In this document: piece after piece, positions 1 through 12,500 of the stretch
How positions within the stretch are numbered: the first letter of the stretch is position 1
How the letters are laid out: each line of letters opens with the position of its first letter
Notes under the pieces: generated by a model
Database searches by the model: none
What the model was told of the DNA's origin: nothing
What the model saw: only the letters and a program-made list of their open reading frames with translations
NCBI GenBank assembly: GCA_026770585.1
Contig: MU646684.1
Span: 8,904 to 72,903 of the forward strand
Length of the DNA: 64,000 bases
Direction of reading: 5' to 3'
DNA from: Baffinella frigidus
Lineage: Eukaryota > Cryptophyceae > Cryptomonadales > Baffinellaceae
Position numbers and translations under genes: made by a program

Positions 1-501
1 GTTTGATTTTCAGGGTTTATGGTTGGTTTAGGGCTTAGGGATTTATGGTTGGTTTAGGGCTTAGGGATTTATGGTTGGTTTAGGGTTCGGGGTTTTAGGG
101 TTTTAGGGTTTCAGGGTGTTTGGGGTCTGGGGTTGAGGGTTTGGGGTTGTGGGTTTGGGGGTGGGGGTTTGGGATATGGGATTGGGGGTTTGGGGTGTGG
201 GATTTGGGGGTTGGGGTTTTGGTCTTGGGAGTTTGTGTTTTGTGTTTTGTGTTTTGTGTTTTGTGTTTTGTGTTTTGGGGTTTGGTGTATGGGATTTTGG
301 GTTTGGTGTTTGGTGTTCGGTATTTGATGTTTGGTGTTTGGTGTTTGATGTTGAGAGTTTGGTTTTATGGTTTAGGGTTTATGGTGTAGGGTTTTGGGTT
401 TAAGGTTTAGGGTTTTAAGTTTTGGGTTTAGGGTTTAGGGTTTATGGTTTAGGGTTTAGGATTTAGGGTCTAGGGTTTAGGGTTGAGTTTGTAGGGTTTA
501 C
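1..501 (-). repeat. Telomere-like repeat tract, start of giant gene intron 10
   Basis: The plus strand shows degenerate TTTAGGG heptamers throughout; the sense strand of the gene is the CCCTAAA complement. The 5' splice site CAT|GTAAACCC at 502/501 is itself a one-base variant of the repeat unit. No acceptor followed by coding sequence is visible, so the intron runs past the left edge. A short homogeneous heptamer run of another kind, TGTTTTG, sits at about 233-279. Confidence 0.85.
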
Positions 502-3500
502 ATGGCGGAAGTTGTTGGGGATGGCGACGCCCGGGATGGTTGCGCCGCACGCGTAGGGAGGGGGGTTGCTCTCGATGCACCACGTGTTCGCGTTGATCAG
601 TAAGTCCGGCGCGGCGAGCGCGAAGGACGGCTTGTCGTTCTCGGGCGCGATGGTGACCGTGAAGTTGACGCTGCGAGAGGTGTCCTCGCCGCACCGCCCG
701 GGCGCCAGACACTCCCTGCCTCCGTCGTCGACGAGCGTGAGCGCGAAGACAGCATGCCCGAACCTGTCCTCGGCGGTCTCGAGCGCGACCGACGCGGCCG
801 TGCAGGCGCCGGGGTTGCCTGCCGTGCACTCCAAGTGCGGCGGGACCGAGAAGAGGCCCAGCGCGCCGCCGACCTGCACCACGTTGAAGGCGAGTGTCTG
901 CAGCTCCTCGGCACCCACCGTGATGTTCACCACAATCTCCTCCAGCCCGAACCCCTCCTCGTCCTCAGACACGTGGATGCTCGCCTGACTCAGCGCGAAC
1001 TGGGGCGGATCGTTGAGGTTGAGGACGGTGATGTTGAAGCGGGAGGCTGGCGTGCTGCGCGGCGACTCGAGGCCGCCAGAGTCAGTGAGGAGGAGGTCGC
1101 AGAGGGCCACGCCAACATGCCCGGACGCAGCGAACGTGAGCCTGCCGCCTGCGTCGACTGCCGGGGGCGAGAGGAAAAAGGCGTCGGGCGCCGACAGCAC
1201 CGAGACCGAGAAGGAGAGGGACTGGAGGATGTCGCGTCCGCGCGGCGCGCCTGCCGAGATGTTGCGCGCGAAGGCGGGGTAGGCGCGCGCGCCCGCGTCC
1301 GCCGACGTCACGAACACCGCGTCGGCCGGGAGCGTGAAACGCGGCGGCTGGTCCACGCTCGCGATCACGAGCGTCACCATCTCAGCCGCTGAGTGGTTCT
1401 GCCCCCCGTGCGCCGTGCCCCCCGAATCCACCATCTCGATCGAGACGTTGACGGACCCCGAGCAGAAGGGCTGCGAGACAAACACGAGCGCGCCCGCCGC
1501 GGTCACGGATGGGTTGGTCAGGGGGAATAGCGCGTCCTCCGGGAGGAGCGCATACCCGTCGCAGAGCAGCACTTCCCACCCCACCACCGTGGCCACCATC
1601 GACACGTTCTGCCACTCCTCGAGAGGTCCCGCCGTCATGTTCGTCGCGAACCCCGGAACAACGCAGGGCCTCTCCTCGGAACACTCGTTCTCATCCCGCG
1701 TCACGGTCATCAAGTTGAGTGAGAAGGATGGCGGGTAGTTGACGTAGTTGATGTCAACGGCGAAGCGTTTGGTGACCGTGTCGACCGCGCCACACTCGAC
1801 CCCCCCGTCGTCGCGGACGGTGAGGTCGAAGATGACTCGCCCGCCCGCCCCGGCCACGTGCTGCACTGGATGCACGCTGAGCGAGCCGTTGGGGAACACC
1901 GTCGGCGGCTCGAGCAGGAGGTCGGCCTGCCCCCCGACAAACGCGAGCGAGAAAGTCAGCGTCTGCTCTCCATCCTCGAGCGCCTGGAAGATGCCGCTGC
2001 CCGCGTGCATCTCCTCGAGGAAGTGATCGATGCGGAACGCCGCAGTGCCTTCCAGAACGCGCACCACCGCCGAGACGTTGTGGCTGCCGGTGCCATCCTG
2101 CACCACCACCGACACTCCGGGGCCTGGCGGCGAGACGTGCATCGACGAGGTGAAGAGGAAGACAGGCGGGGTGTTGGATCGCGGCACGCGGATCGTGAGG
2201 TTCGTGGCGCGCGAGGAATTCCAGTGGCACGAGACAGCATCCTGCGCGAGCGACGCGTCGCCGCACGAGGCAGGCGTGTACGGGAGCGCGGTGCCCAGGC
2301 CGCCGTCATCATGCACGTCGATGCGGAACGTCTGCGCCCCGTAGGCCCACTCCGCCAACTCGAAGGTCAGCAGGCCGCTCCCCGGGTAGATGAGGGGGAT
2401 GGTGCCGGACGCCAGGAGCGTGTCGCCAGCGAGGGGCGTCACGGTCACGGTCACCGCCTGGTGGGCCTCGTTGCCGACCAACCCGCCCGCAGACACGTTG
2501 ACGGCGTAGAAGGCGCGCGCGCTCGACGCGGGGGTGCCGACGCACGCCTCGACCACCCCGGCGTTGGCCACCGTGGCGGAGGGAAGGTTGTTGACAGCCT
2601 CCGTCACGATCCTGAAGCGCGTCTGCGTCACCGCTGCTCCGTACGCGACGGACAGCAGGAAGGTTGCGTCGCCATTCTCGTAGTCAGCAAGCGTGAACGT
2701 CAAGGCGCCGTCGGGCGAGAAGGACATGGCGGCAACGAGGAGCCTGTTTCCAGACTCGAGGACCGCCGAGCACTGGCTCCCGCCCACTCCGCACGTCGAG
2801 ACGCTCGTGTCACCCAACACCCTCTGCACGAAGCGCGAGACAACCGTGGTTCCAGAGCTCTCCCACGTCCAGACCTCCTGGGGGGCGTGGCACGTGTGGC
2901 AGAGCTCCGACGTGTGGCTGGCGTCCCTCTGCGCGACGTACTTGGTCATGTTGGGCACGAGCACGGCCGTGGGCACCCCCACCAGCTCGATCTGCCCGCC
3001 GACGATGCCCAGCAGGGTGCCCGAGGGCTTGGCAGCGGCGCCGTGGCACACGATCTCGGCGTCAGACACCCACACGCTTGCCGCGCACGCGATGCCGTCG
3101 ATGCGCACCACGGGGCTGGGATCCGAAATGCCGAAGTTGTGGCCGAGGATGGTGAGCGTGGTGCCGCCCAAGGCCGAGGCATGCCCGGGCGCCACGTACA
3201 CCACCCGCGGGAGGAGGAGGTCCTCGAGGTCCTCGACATTGAAGAGCGAGCGTAGCCCCGCTTGCCGCGAGGTGGCGCCCGACATGGCGTGAGCGGAGTC
3301 GTCGTAGGGGTGTACGGAGACGGTGTCCAGATCCTGCTGCACGATCACGAGCTTGCGGCGGTAGAGGATCGAGACGATGCCGGGGAGCACGCGCGTGGCT
3401 GTGAAGCTCGACACCACGCGCGTCTCGGGTACGAAGCGCGAGAACGCGGTGTCGGTCGGCGGCGTGGCCCAGAAGCCGAGGTGAGCCAGCAGCCGCCGCG

Positions 3501-6500
3501 AGACCACGCGGCGGTAGATGTTCGGGATCGAAGAGGTGATGGGCGCGATGTCGAGCTGCAGCACCTGGAAGTTCTCGTCGGCAATCTGGCGCAGCTCGCC
3601 ACTCGAATCCTCGCGCACCACCATCAGCTGGCGCGTCTGCATGTCGAGCGTCATGGCGCGCACGTCCCCGAGCACGGGGCCGTAGAGCACGCGCGGCTGC
3701 TTGCACGTCTCGCCCGGAACGTTGCGCCGGAACATCACAAACCCGCCCGCCTGCTGGCTCCACTCCACGAAGTCGCACGAGACGTTGAGCCCCGCGCACA
3801 CCGCCTCGGCCGCCGCGTTGCTCGCCTCGGTGAGGATCGGCGCGTCGTAGATGCACTCGCGGGAGTCCTGCATCGCCTGGCACTTGCCGCCCGCCTGCTC
3901 GCACGGAGAGAGGCCGTGCGACTCGTCGATGCTGAACGAGACGAGCTGCTGCTGCGCTGCCTCCAGCACCACAAAGTACGTCTTCGAGAAAGGATCGATT
4001 GCCGTGAGGTGGGTGGAGACCGAGCCGTTGAAGGCCCCGAGCGGCACGGCAATCCCGGAGGTGGGATCGAGGGAGACGATCCAGGTGTCGGAGCACCCGC
4101 GTCCAGCGAGCGCGGCCACTAGCCTCTTCGACCCCTTGTCGAACTCGAGGTTCACCACCACCGCGTGTTCCATGGCAGGCAGGTTTCCGGAAGGAAGGGT
4201 GCCCTCCAGACGGATCGCGTGGGTGGCCAGGATCGCCCGGGTGGAGGGGGTGATGCCAAGCGTGGTGATGTTGGCGCGGTTGGCCTCATCGTAGTTCACG
4301 ACGAACATGTGCTGGGTGGCCGCGTCGACGGCCGAGAGGCCGTAGTCGATCGGGCCGATCGGGAACACCGCCAGCAAATCCGCGGTGGCTGCCACGGCAT
4401 CGTACGAGATCAGCTCGACTGTCGCGCCCTTGTTCCGCAGCCCCACCGCGTGCCGCGGGAGGTCGCCGGTCACGTCGGTCATGGTGAACGCAAACGGCGC
4501 GCTCTCGAGCGAGGCGAGGCGCACGGCGATGGCTGGCATGCTGCTGCGGATCGTTGCTGCGAGCGCGCACGCGATTGAGCTGTCGGACACCCAGTCGACG
4601 GGCGTGCAGGCATCGCTGCCCACCGCCGCCTGCAGCGACCCTGCCATCGGCGCGCTGCCACCGAAGTTGCGCCTGGTGGAGGGTGGAGGGTTTAGGGTGT
4701 GGGGTTTGGGGTATAGGGTTTAGGGTTTCAAGGTTTGCGGTTTGGGGCTTGGGGTTTGGGGTTTTGGGTCTAGGGTTCAGGTTTTAGGGTTTAAGGTTTA
4801 GGGCTTAGGGCCTAGGGTTCAGGGTTTAGGGTTTAGGGTTCAGGATTTAGGGTTTAGGGTTTAGGGTTTAGGGTTTAGGGTTTAGGGTTCAGTGTTTGGG
4901 GTTCAGGGTTGAGGGTTTATGGTTTACCCGAACACGGTGACGTGCGCGCCCGCACCCAGCGCTGCAGCAACGGCCCGCACGGCAGTCACCGTCGGAGGGT
5001 CCTCGTCGACGTCAAAGGCAAGCGAGTCTCTGTTGCCCACCGAGACCACCAGGTCGTACGGCGCTGACGAAAGCACCGGCGTGACGCACACCAGATCGGT
5101 GGCCGTGCGGGGGTTGCCGAGGAGAGGGCAGTCGATGCCAGAGATGGCGACCGAGACAACCTCACCAGAGCCGCGCGTGTCGAACGACGCCCCGCGGATG
5201 GTGAGAGTGATGCCCCCGAGCGGCGAGATCTGGGTGGGCACCGTCGCGTCCACCACAGGAGCAGGCCAGTAGGAGAAGTCCACCGGATGCTGCCCCGGCC
5301 CCTTGGAGCTGCGTGCAACCGTGGCTGCCACGGGCCTGGCCTGCCCAGAGCCCGTGCCCGTGCGGCAGAGCACTTCGGAGTCGGACGTCCACGTGATCTG
5401 AGTGCAGGAGCCAGAGCCGAACGAGAGAGCAAGCTCGTCGCTCGGCGGGGCAGCCATGCCGAAGTTGTAGCCGTTGACGGTGACGAGCGGGCCGCCATGC
5501 TCGCTGACACTCGCGGGCGTGAGGCTGGTCACGCGCGGCGCGTTGTACGAGAAGGACTGCGCAGCCGCGTTGGAGGATCCATCGACGCTGGCCATGACCG
5601 TGAGGCCGGCGCCCACCCCGGGCAGCAGCAGACACGCGACCTTGGTCGCTGACGTCCACTGCACGGATGCGCACTCGGAGGCACCCACGTGCACGGAGAT
5701 GGCGCACCCGGCGCAGGCTGACCCGAAGTTGGAGCCGAAGAGCACCAGGCTTGCCGCGCCCCCCGTCGCCGCGAACGCCGGATCCAGGCTTGTGATTGTC
5801 GGGCCATCATAGCTCAAGGATGCGGCCATGGTCCGGCGGTAGGAGATGAGATGCAGCTGCACATCCAGCGCCACACCCGTGCCAGCCGGCACCACGCACT
5901 CGATCACCGTGGGCGAGACCCAGGTGGTCGACGTGCAGGCCGTGGCGCCCACGAACGCAGCGAGCGAGGAGGGCGCCGCGGGCCCGAAGCCCAGACCCTC
6001 GATGGTGAGAACGTCGCCGCCGGCAGTGCGGCGCGTCCCAGGCACGAGCGAAAGCTCTCTTGGGCCCAGGTACGCGTACTCGGTGCCCGGACCCTGCTGG
6101 TTGTCGACTTGCACGCGGATGTCGACCACGCCCGTGCCTGCGGCGGTCACACACTGCAGCGCCGAGTCTGAGGTCCACACCGTCGACTTGCAGCTGGTCA
6201 TTCCCACGCTCGTGACGGGAGAGTAGTCGGCCATGCCGAAGCCGTAGCCGGAGAGGGTGAGCGTGGTGTTGCCGTCAGGCGAGGCCTCCGCGGGCAGCGC
6301 GGTGGTCACGGTCGGCGCGCGATACGTGAAGCTCGTCTGCCCGCTCGCGCTCTGGGCGTAGACCGCGAGGCGCACGTCCTTGCTCTCTCCCGCGCCCGGC
6401 GAGATGGTGGCCACCACGGCCGTGGACGACACCCACGCCGACGAGAGGGCCTGCGTGCCCCCGATCGCGACCGAGACTTGCGTGGGCGTGGTGCCGTAGT

Positions 6501-9500
6501 TGCGGCCCGTGATGGTGATGCTCCTGTTGACCACCCCGTCCTGCCAGGGCACGGCCGCGATGGCCACGGTCACGGGAGGGTCAAGGTAGCGGAAGCGAGG
6601 CGCAACTGCGGGGTTGGAGGCGCCGTTTTCGACGCTGATGGACACGGGCTGGTCGCCAGTGCCGGGAGGCACCACGCAGGCAAACTCCGTGTCCGAGGTC
6701 CACGCGGTGGCCTTGCAGGCAGTCACGCCAACTCTCGCCGTAGGCATGTAGTCCTGCAGTCCGAAGTTGGCCCCGCGCACGGTGATGATGGGCAGCGTGC
6801 CCGTCTGCGCGCGAAGGCTCGTCGAGGAGACCACCGGACGGCGGTACGAGAAGCGCGTGGGCGCCACGCCGGACTGCTCCTGCGAGGTGTTGCGGTGGAG
6901 GACCATCGAGACTGGGAGGTTGCCGCCGACGCCCGGCGCGGCCACGCAGGACATGGATGAGGCGGACACCCACAAGGTCGGCTGGCACGCCGTGTCGCCC
7001 AGCAGCACCTCCGCGCCGACGTCGACCGTCCCGAAGTTGCGCCCGCCGAGCATGCCGTGCCCCCCGCCGCTGGTGCCCGAGTAGAGGAGCAGCGAGTCCA
7101 TCACTGGAGCGTCGAAGGTGAAGGTGGCGTTGGAGGACCAGTTGCCGTTGACGGTGAGCGAGATTGCGTGCGCGGACCCCGTGCCGGGCGGGACCACGCA
7201 CCGGATCGCCGTCTCGGCCAGCCACTGGGTGGAAGAGCACGCGGTGGCACCCACCGAGATGGCGTAGCTCTTGGCCGTGTTGCCGAGGATCGAGAGGTCA
7301 TTGTTGAGGAAGCCCTCCCCGAGGAGGGTGACGGCCACGCCGCCGAGCGTGGGCGCGTTGCCCCGCGAGATGCGCAGGATGCCCGGGTCGTGGTTGAAGA
7401 GCTGCACCTTGTAGCGCGGCTCCGTCGGGTGGGTGCCGCGCGACAGGTGCACCATGTGCTCTCCGTCGAACACCGACAGCTCGATCTCGAAGGTCGTCGC
7501 GGCAGGCTTCCACATGTGGTCGTGGATCGGGCGGATGAGGAGGACCTTGTTGGCAACGTCGCCGTGGTCCCACACAAGGTGGCCCTCCGGCGCGAAGACG
7601 CCACTCCCGTTGAGCGAGACGAGGAAGTCGACGCCATGCACGGCCGTGAGGTCGCGCACGCGGAAGACGAGGTTTGCGTAGCCGTCGGACCCGCCCGAGC
7701 GCTCCACCTCCACCAGCACCTCCTGCGCCTCCTGCACGATCAGCGGCGTGGGGACAAGCACGGTGCCGGGCGTGACGACGCGGAAGCGGCCGCCGTCGGC
7801 AGGGGGCGACGCGTGCGCCAGCCACCGCGCGAGCAGCGACCGTTCTGCGCGCACCCGCTCGCCCTCGCTCAGCAGACGGTCGAAGACAAGCACCTCGGCG
7901 ACGTCGCCGCTGAAGTGGTCCTGCTGCAGGATGTGGGCCTGGCCAGTGCCGTGGGTGCCGCGCGCTCCCAGCGTCATGTTCACCACCCCCGCAAGCCCGT
8001 CCAGGCTCGCCAAGGAGTCGAAATAGTCGAGGTTCATAACCCCGTCGATCCACAGTCGCACGAAGCTGCTGGTCTGCTCCATCGTCACCACGTGCAGGTT
8101 GTGAGCCTCCTGCCCCACGTGCGACGAGGCGTAGAGCCCCGTGCGGGAGCCGACAGCAGCCTGCAGCAGCCCGTCGGCGTCGATGTGGATGCCGAAGCCC
8201 CGGGGGGACATGGGCGAAGAGAGGTCATTGTCGCTCAGCGGCCAGCCAGGCTCGCACACCCGCTCGCCCCACGTGTTGAGGATGGCTGGCCCGCCTGCGG
8301 GGCACCGCCCGTTGGCCGCCAGGGAGGTGTCGGGGCGCAGCGCGACGATGGTGGTCACGTTGGGGGAGGCGGGCCGGCGGTGGGTGGCGACAAGCACGTC
8401 GTCGACGCCGTCGAAGTGCACCACGCCATCTGCCGTGAACACAGGCCGCATCCCGTCCGAGAGAGGACCCTCGGGGAGCAGCGAGATGTCCCCCACGCGC
8501 GAGTGCCAGGCGTCGACAAACGTCGGCGTGCCGTGCAGCCCGCCGCTCGGGCCGGAGGTGACGAGGTCCGAGGCAGTGGAGGCGTCGAGCCAGAGCCAGG
8601 GATCGCCCGAGTAGACGCCGAGCCTGCCTTCGACGCCCGCGCGGTGCGAGAGGATGTTGCACCACACGCGGCGGTAGTCCCCATCACCCTCGGGATCGAG
8701 GAGGTAGTAGCCATCCCGCGAGGCTGGGTCCGCGTCGAGGACCGCGCGGCACGACGGCGAGCTGTAGCTGAACATGCCTGCCAGGGACGCGGCCTGCCCC
8801 CCCACCGAGACGCCCACGCTCACCGAGGTCAGCGCGCCCGCGGGGCTCGAGCAGAGCATCACCGAGTCGGAGACCCAGGTGGATTGCAAGCAGCCGCGCC
8901 CGCCGATGCGCACCGTCTGCCCCTCCGCAGAGGGCCCGAAGTTTGTGCCGAAGACGGTGACCACCTGCCCCCCAGCCGAAGACCCTGCCATCGGCTCGAC
9001 ACGCTCGATCGTGGGGAGGTGGTAGGCGAAGGTCGACGACATGTTGAAAGCAAAACCGGGAACATGCAGCGTGACTGGGAGGTTGCCGCCGACGCCCGGC
9101 GCAGCCACACACGCCATCGACGAGTCAGACACCCACGCGGTAGGGTTGCACCCCGTGAACCCGACCTGCTTCAGGGTTTGAGGTTTAGGGTTCAGGGTTC
9201 AGGGTTCAGGATTCAGGGTTTCGGGATCAGGGTTTAGGATTTCGGGTTCAGGGTTTAGGATTTCGGGTTCAGGATTTTGGGTTCAGGGTTTGGGGTTTAG
9301 GGTTTCGGGTTCAGGGTTCAGAGTTTAGGGTTCAGGGTATAGGATGTACCGTGAGGTCAAGCATCTTGTGGTCTTGGTTTCCGAAGCCCACGCCAAAGAC
9401 GGTGACGACGGCGCCTCCCAGAGCGGGCCCGGACGCGATCGCGCCAGTCGGGGCGTCGATGGAGGGCGGGGTGTATGAGAGTGCGTTCTCGAGGGTGGAG

Positions 9501-12500
9501 AGCGCCCGCGAGGTGGTGAGCACGAGCGTGGCTGCCCCGGCGATCCCGCTCGGCGCAGTGCACAGCACGGCCGCGGAGGACACCCAGACCGTGGCCTCGC
9601 ACGCGGTGTTGCCGAGGCGGGCCTGCGGCGTCAGGTCGGCGTTGCCGAAGCTGCTGCCCATGAGCGTCACCGTAGCACCCTCCTCTACGAACGTCGACGA
9701 CATGTTGAAGCCGGAGATGGTCGGCGCAGAGTAGTTGAAGGCGTTTGGCACAATGGCGCCGGTGCTCCCGTAGAGCTGGAGCGTCAGGGCGAGATGCATG
9801 CCCATTCCTGGCCCCACCGAGCAGCGGATCGCAGAGTCGGAGGTCCATTCCGAGTCGCGGCAGGAAGAGGCCCCGACAGTGATCTCGGGAGAGCTATCTT
9901 GTGTGCCGAAGTGCGCGCCCGTGAGCACCAGCCCCCCCCCGATGTCGGCGTACGAGCGGTTGCTCTCAAACGCGATGTTGGAGATGATGGGGGGAGGCAC
10001 GAGACGGAGCGAGGGCGCGGTGCCGGGCGCGATGCTCTGGCCGTCGACTCGCAGCAAGACAGGCACCACAGTCCCAGACACACCGCCCGAGTACGCGCAG
10101 GTGAGCGCCGTGTCCGAGGACCACGTCACCGTGCCGCACGCGGTGTTGCCGACAGAGGCGGTCACGAGAGAGGAGGTCGAGGTGGCGTAGATACCGAAGT
10201 TCTCGCCCGTGAGGGCCAGGGCAGGGTGGCCAGTCGAGGGGCCGGTGGAGAAGCCGAGAGCGGCGAGCCGCGGGGAATCGTAGCTGAAGAGCGGACGAGT
10301 GGCTGCACTCTGCTGCCCCGAGACAGCCACCAGAACATTCAGGGCCCCGCCCGTGCCGCCCTCGACGGTGCAGGAAACAGAGGAGTCGGACGTGAAGTAC
10401 GTGACGCTGCACCGCGAAGCGCCAACGCTCGCCTCAACAGCCGTGGTCGGATCCGAGCCGAAGTTGGATCCCAGAATGGTCACGTTGTAGCGCCCGGTCG
10501 CCGAATGAGGGACCGGCGGGAGGTGGTTGGGCGAGACCGAGCGGACGATGGGCGCGGCATACGAGAAGTTGAGCCCCCCGCCCACGGCTGTGCCGCGCTG
10601 CACCTGGACGGCGTGCCCGCTGCCCGTGCCCGACGCAGTGCGGCAGAGCACGCTCGAGTCGGAGACCCAGGATCGCTCAGCACACGAGGAGGCTCCCACG
10701 CGAAGGTCCCACGAGGGAGGCTCCTCGCGGCCGAAGTTGACGCCCGTGAGAGAGAGCAGCTGCCCGCCCGTCACGGCCCCGGAGGAGCGGCTGCTCCCCG
10801 CGACAAGAGGCGCGTCGAACGCGAAGAGCGAAGGGGGGATCACCAAGTCGACCACGCCCATCGACACGCCCACAGTGAGGCGGTTGCCGAAGAGCGTGGC
10901 AGCGTGCAGCATGAGCGAGGTGTCCGAGACGTACGCGGCCGCAATCGCGAAGCTGCCCTCCGACACGGCAGTCACGTTGGACGATCGCGCGCCGAAGTTG
11001 GAGCCGAAGAGGGTGACCGACGCGCCCGCCACGGGGCCGTGTGCGGGCACCACGCTCGTCACTGCCGGCCGGGAGTAGGAGAAGTGCCCCGCGAGAAGCG
11101 CGTCGGCAGAGGTCTGGGTGTGCGCGGAGATGTCGAGGTTCTTGCTGAAGCCCGGTGCGACCTTGCACTTGATCGCCGAGCGAGACATCCACTTGGTGGT
11201 GAGGCACGCCGTGTGGCCCACCGTGGCAGATGCTGTGTTGTCGACGACGCCGAAGTCACGCCCGAGGATGGTGATGTCGAAGAGGCCGGCAGCAGGGCCG
11301 TGCGCTGGCTGCACGCCCGTCATGTGCAGCGGGGGGCGGAAGCTGAAGCCGCGCGCGAGCGAGCCAGAGGAGCCACCCTCGAAGAGCACCGACACATCGT
11401 GCCCGGCGCCGCTGCCGCGCGGCACCGTGCACAACAGCGAGCTGTCCGAGACCCACGAGCTGTCCGGGCACGCCGACCCGCCGACCGAGATCTGCGCGTC
11501 GGGGTCTGAGAAGCCGAAGTTGGATCCGACGATGGTGAGATGCGCGGTGCCGGCCACGGCCACGTCGTCGCGCGGAAACACCGAGACGATCTTCGGAGCC
11601 TGGTAGTCGAACATGGAAGGAGAGCTCCCGGAGATCTCGCGCTTGCAACCCGCGAAGGTCGAGTGTGCGGGACAGGCCACCTGCACCTTGACCGAGACCG
11701 GGAGGTTAGCGCCCTTGCCGCGGGGGGCCTCGCACGCGAGGCTCGATGCCGAGAGCCAGGTGGTGCTCTCGCACTTGGTGTCTCCGATGGATGCCTCGAC
11801 CTTGAGAGGCGCGACGGCAGGCAGGACGAAGCCGGTCGCGTCGCTCTTGCCGAAGTGGAAGCCTTGGATGGTCACGATGCTGCCTCCCGCCGTGGGCGTC
11901 GATCTCGGCAGAGCCGCGCCGATCCCGGGCACGTCGTTGACAATCAGGATGTCAGAGTCCGCGGCAATGTAGGGCGCTTCGAAGGAGCGCCCCGTGTCGA
12001 GCACGACCGTGAAGCGCCTGCCCACCAGGTCGATCCTGCCAGGCGCGTCCCCGACGAAGGCGGTCCCGCCCAAGAGGGTCATCACGTCGACGACGCGCTC
12101 GGAAGAGTCACCGTGCTTCCAGTCAACGCTCCCCGCGAGAGAGGTGAAGTGCACGCCGTCGAGCGCGGTGCCGTTCTCGGTGCGGAAGCGGATCTTGGCA
12201 TAGCCGTCGCTGCCGGAGAGGCGCTGGATGCGGCCCTTGGGCGTGGCGGCGTTCTCGACGAGGCTCAGGCCGGAGACGCCCTGCCAGGAGAAGACGAAGT
12301 TGCCCGCGAAGCCCGGGGGGTCGCAGCGTTGGGCGCGCCACCGCGAGCAGAGCGCGCGCGAGACCGTCAGGCGCTGTGCGTTGGTCAGCACCTGCTTGTA
12401 CACCACCATCTCCCCGATGTCGCCGTGGAAGTAGCCGCGGTCGAAGGCGCTCACGCCCTGGCTGCGCGCGCCCAGCACCATCTTGGCCGTGGGGCTCACG

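Noticed and set aside
120-403. Small open frames rich in Gly, Val, Trp and Leu in the first 400 bases
   Set aside because: They are translations of the heptamer repeat and have no other content. The same applies to frames in the other telomere-like tracts.
1-500. A chromosome end (true telomere) at the left edge
   Set aside because: The repeats are degenerate and mixed, the same type lies throughout the window inside genes, and the coding frame needs to continue past it.
7057-9237. Long open frames on the plus strand opposite the giant gene (for example 7057-9237, 11540-13717, 9794-11509)
   Set aside because: They mirror the minus-strand exons. Strong G/C third positions in the real gene suppress stops in the antisense frames. 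The translations are Arg/Ala/His-rich with no motif and often run into the heptamer introns.
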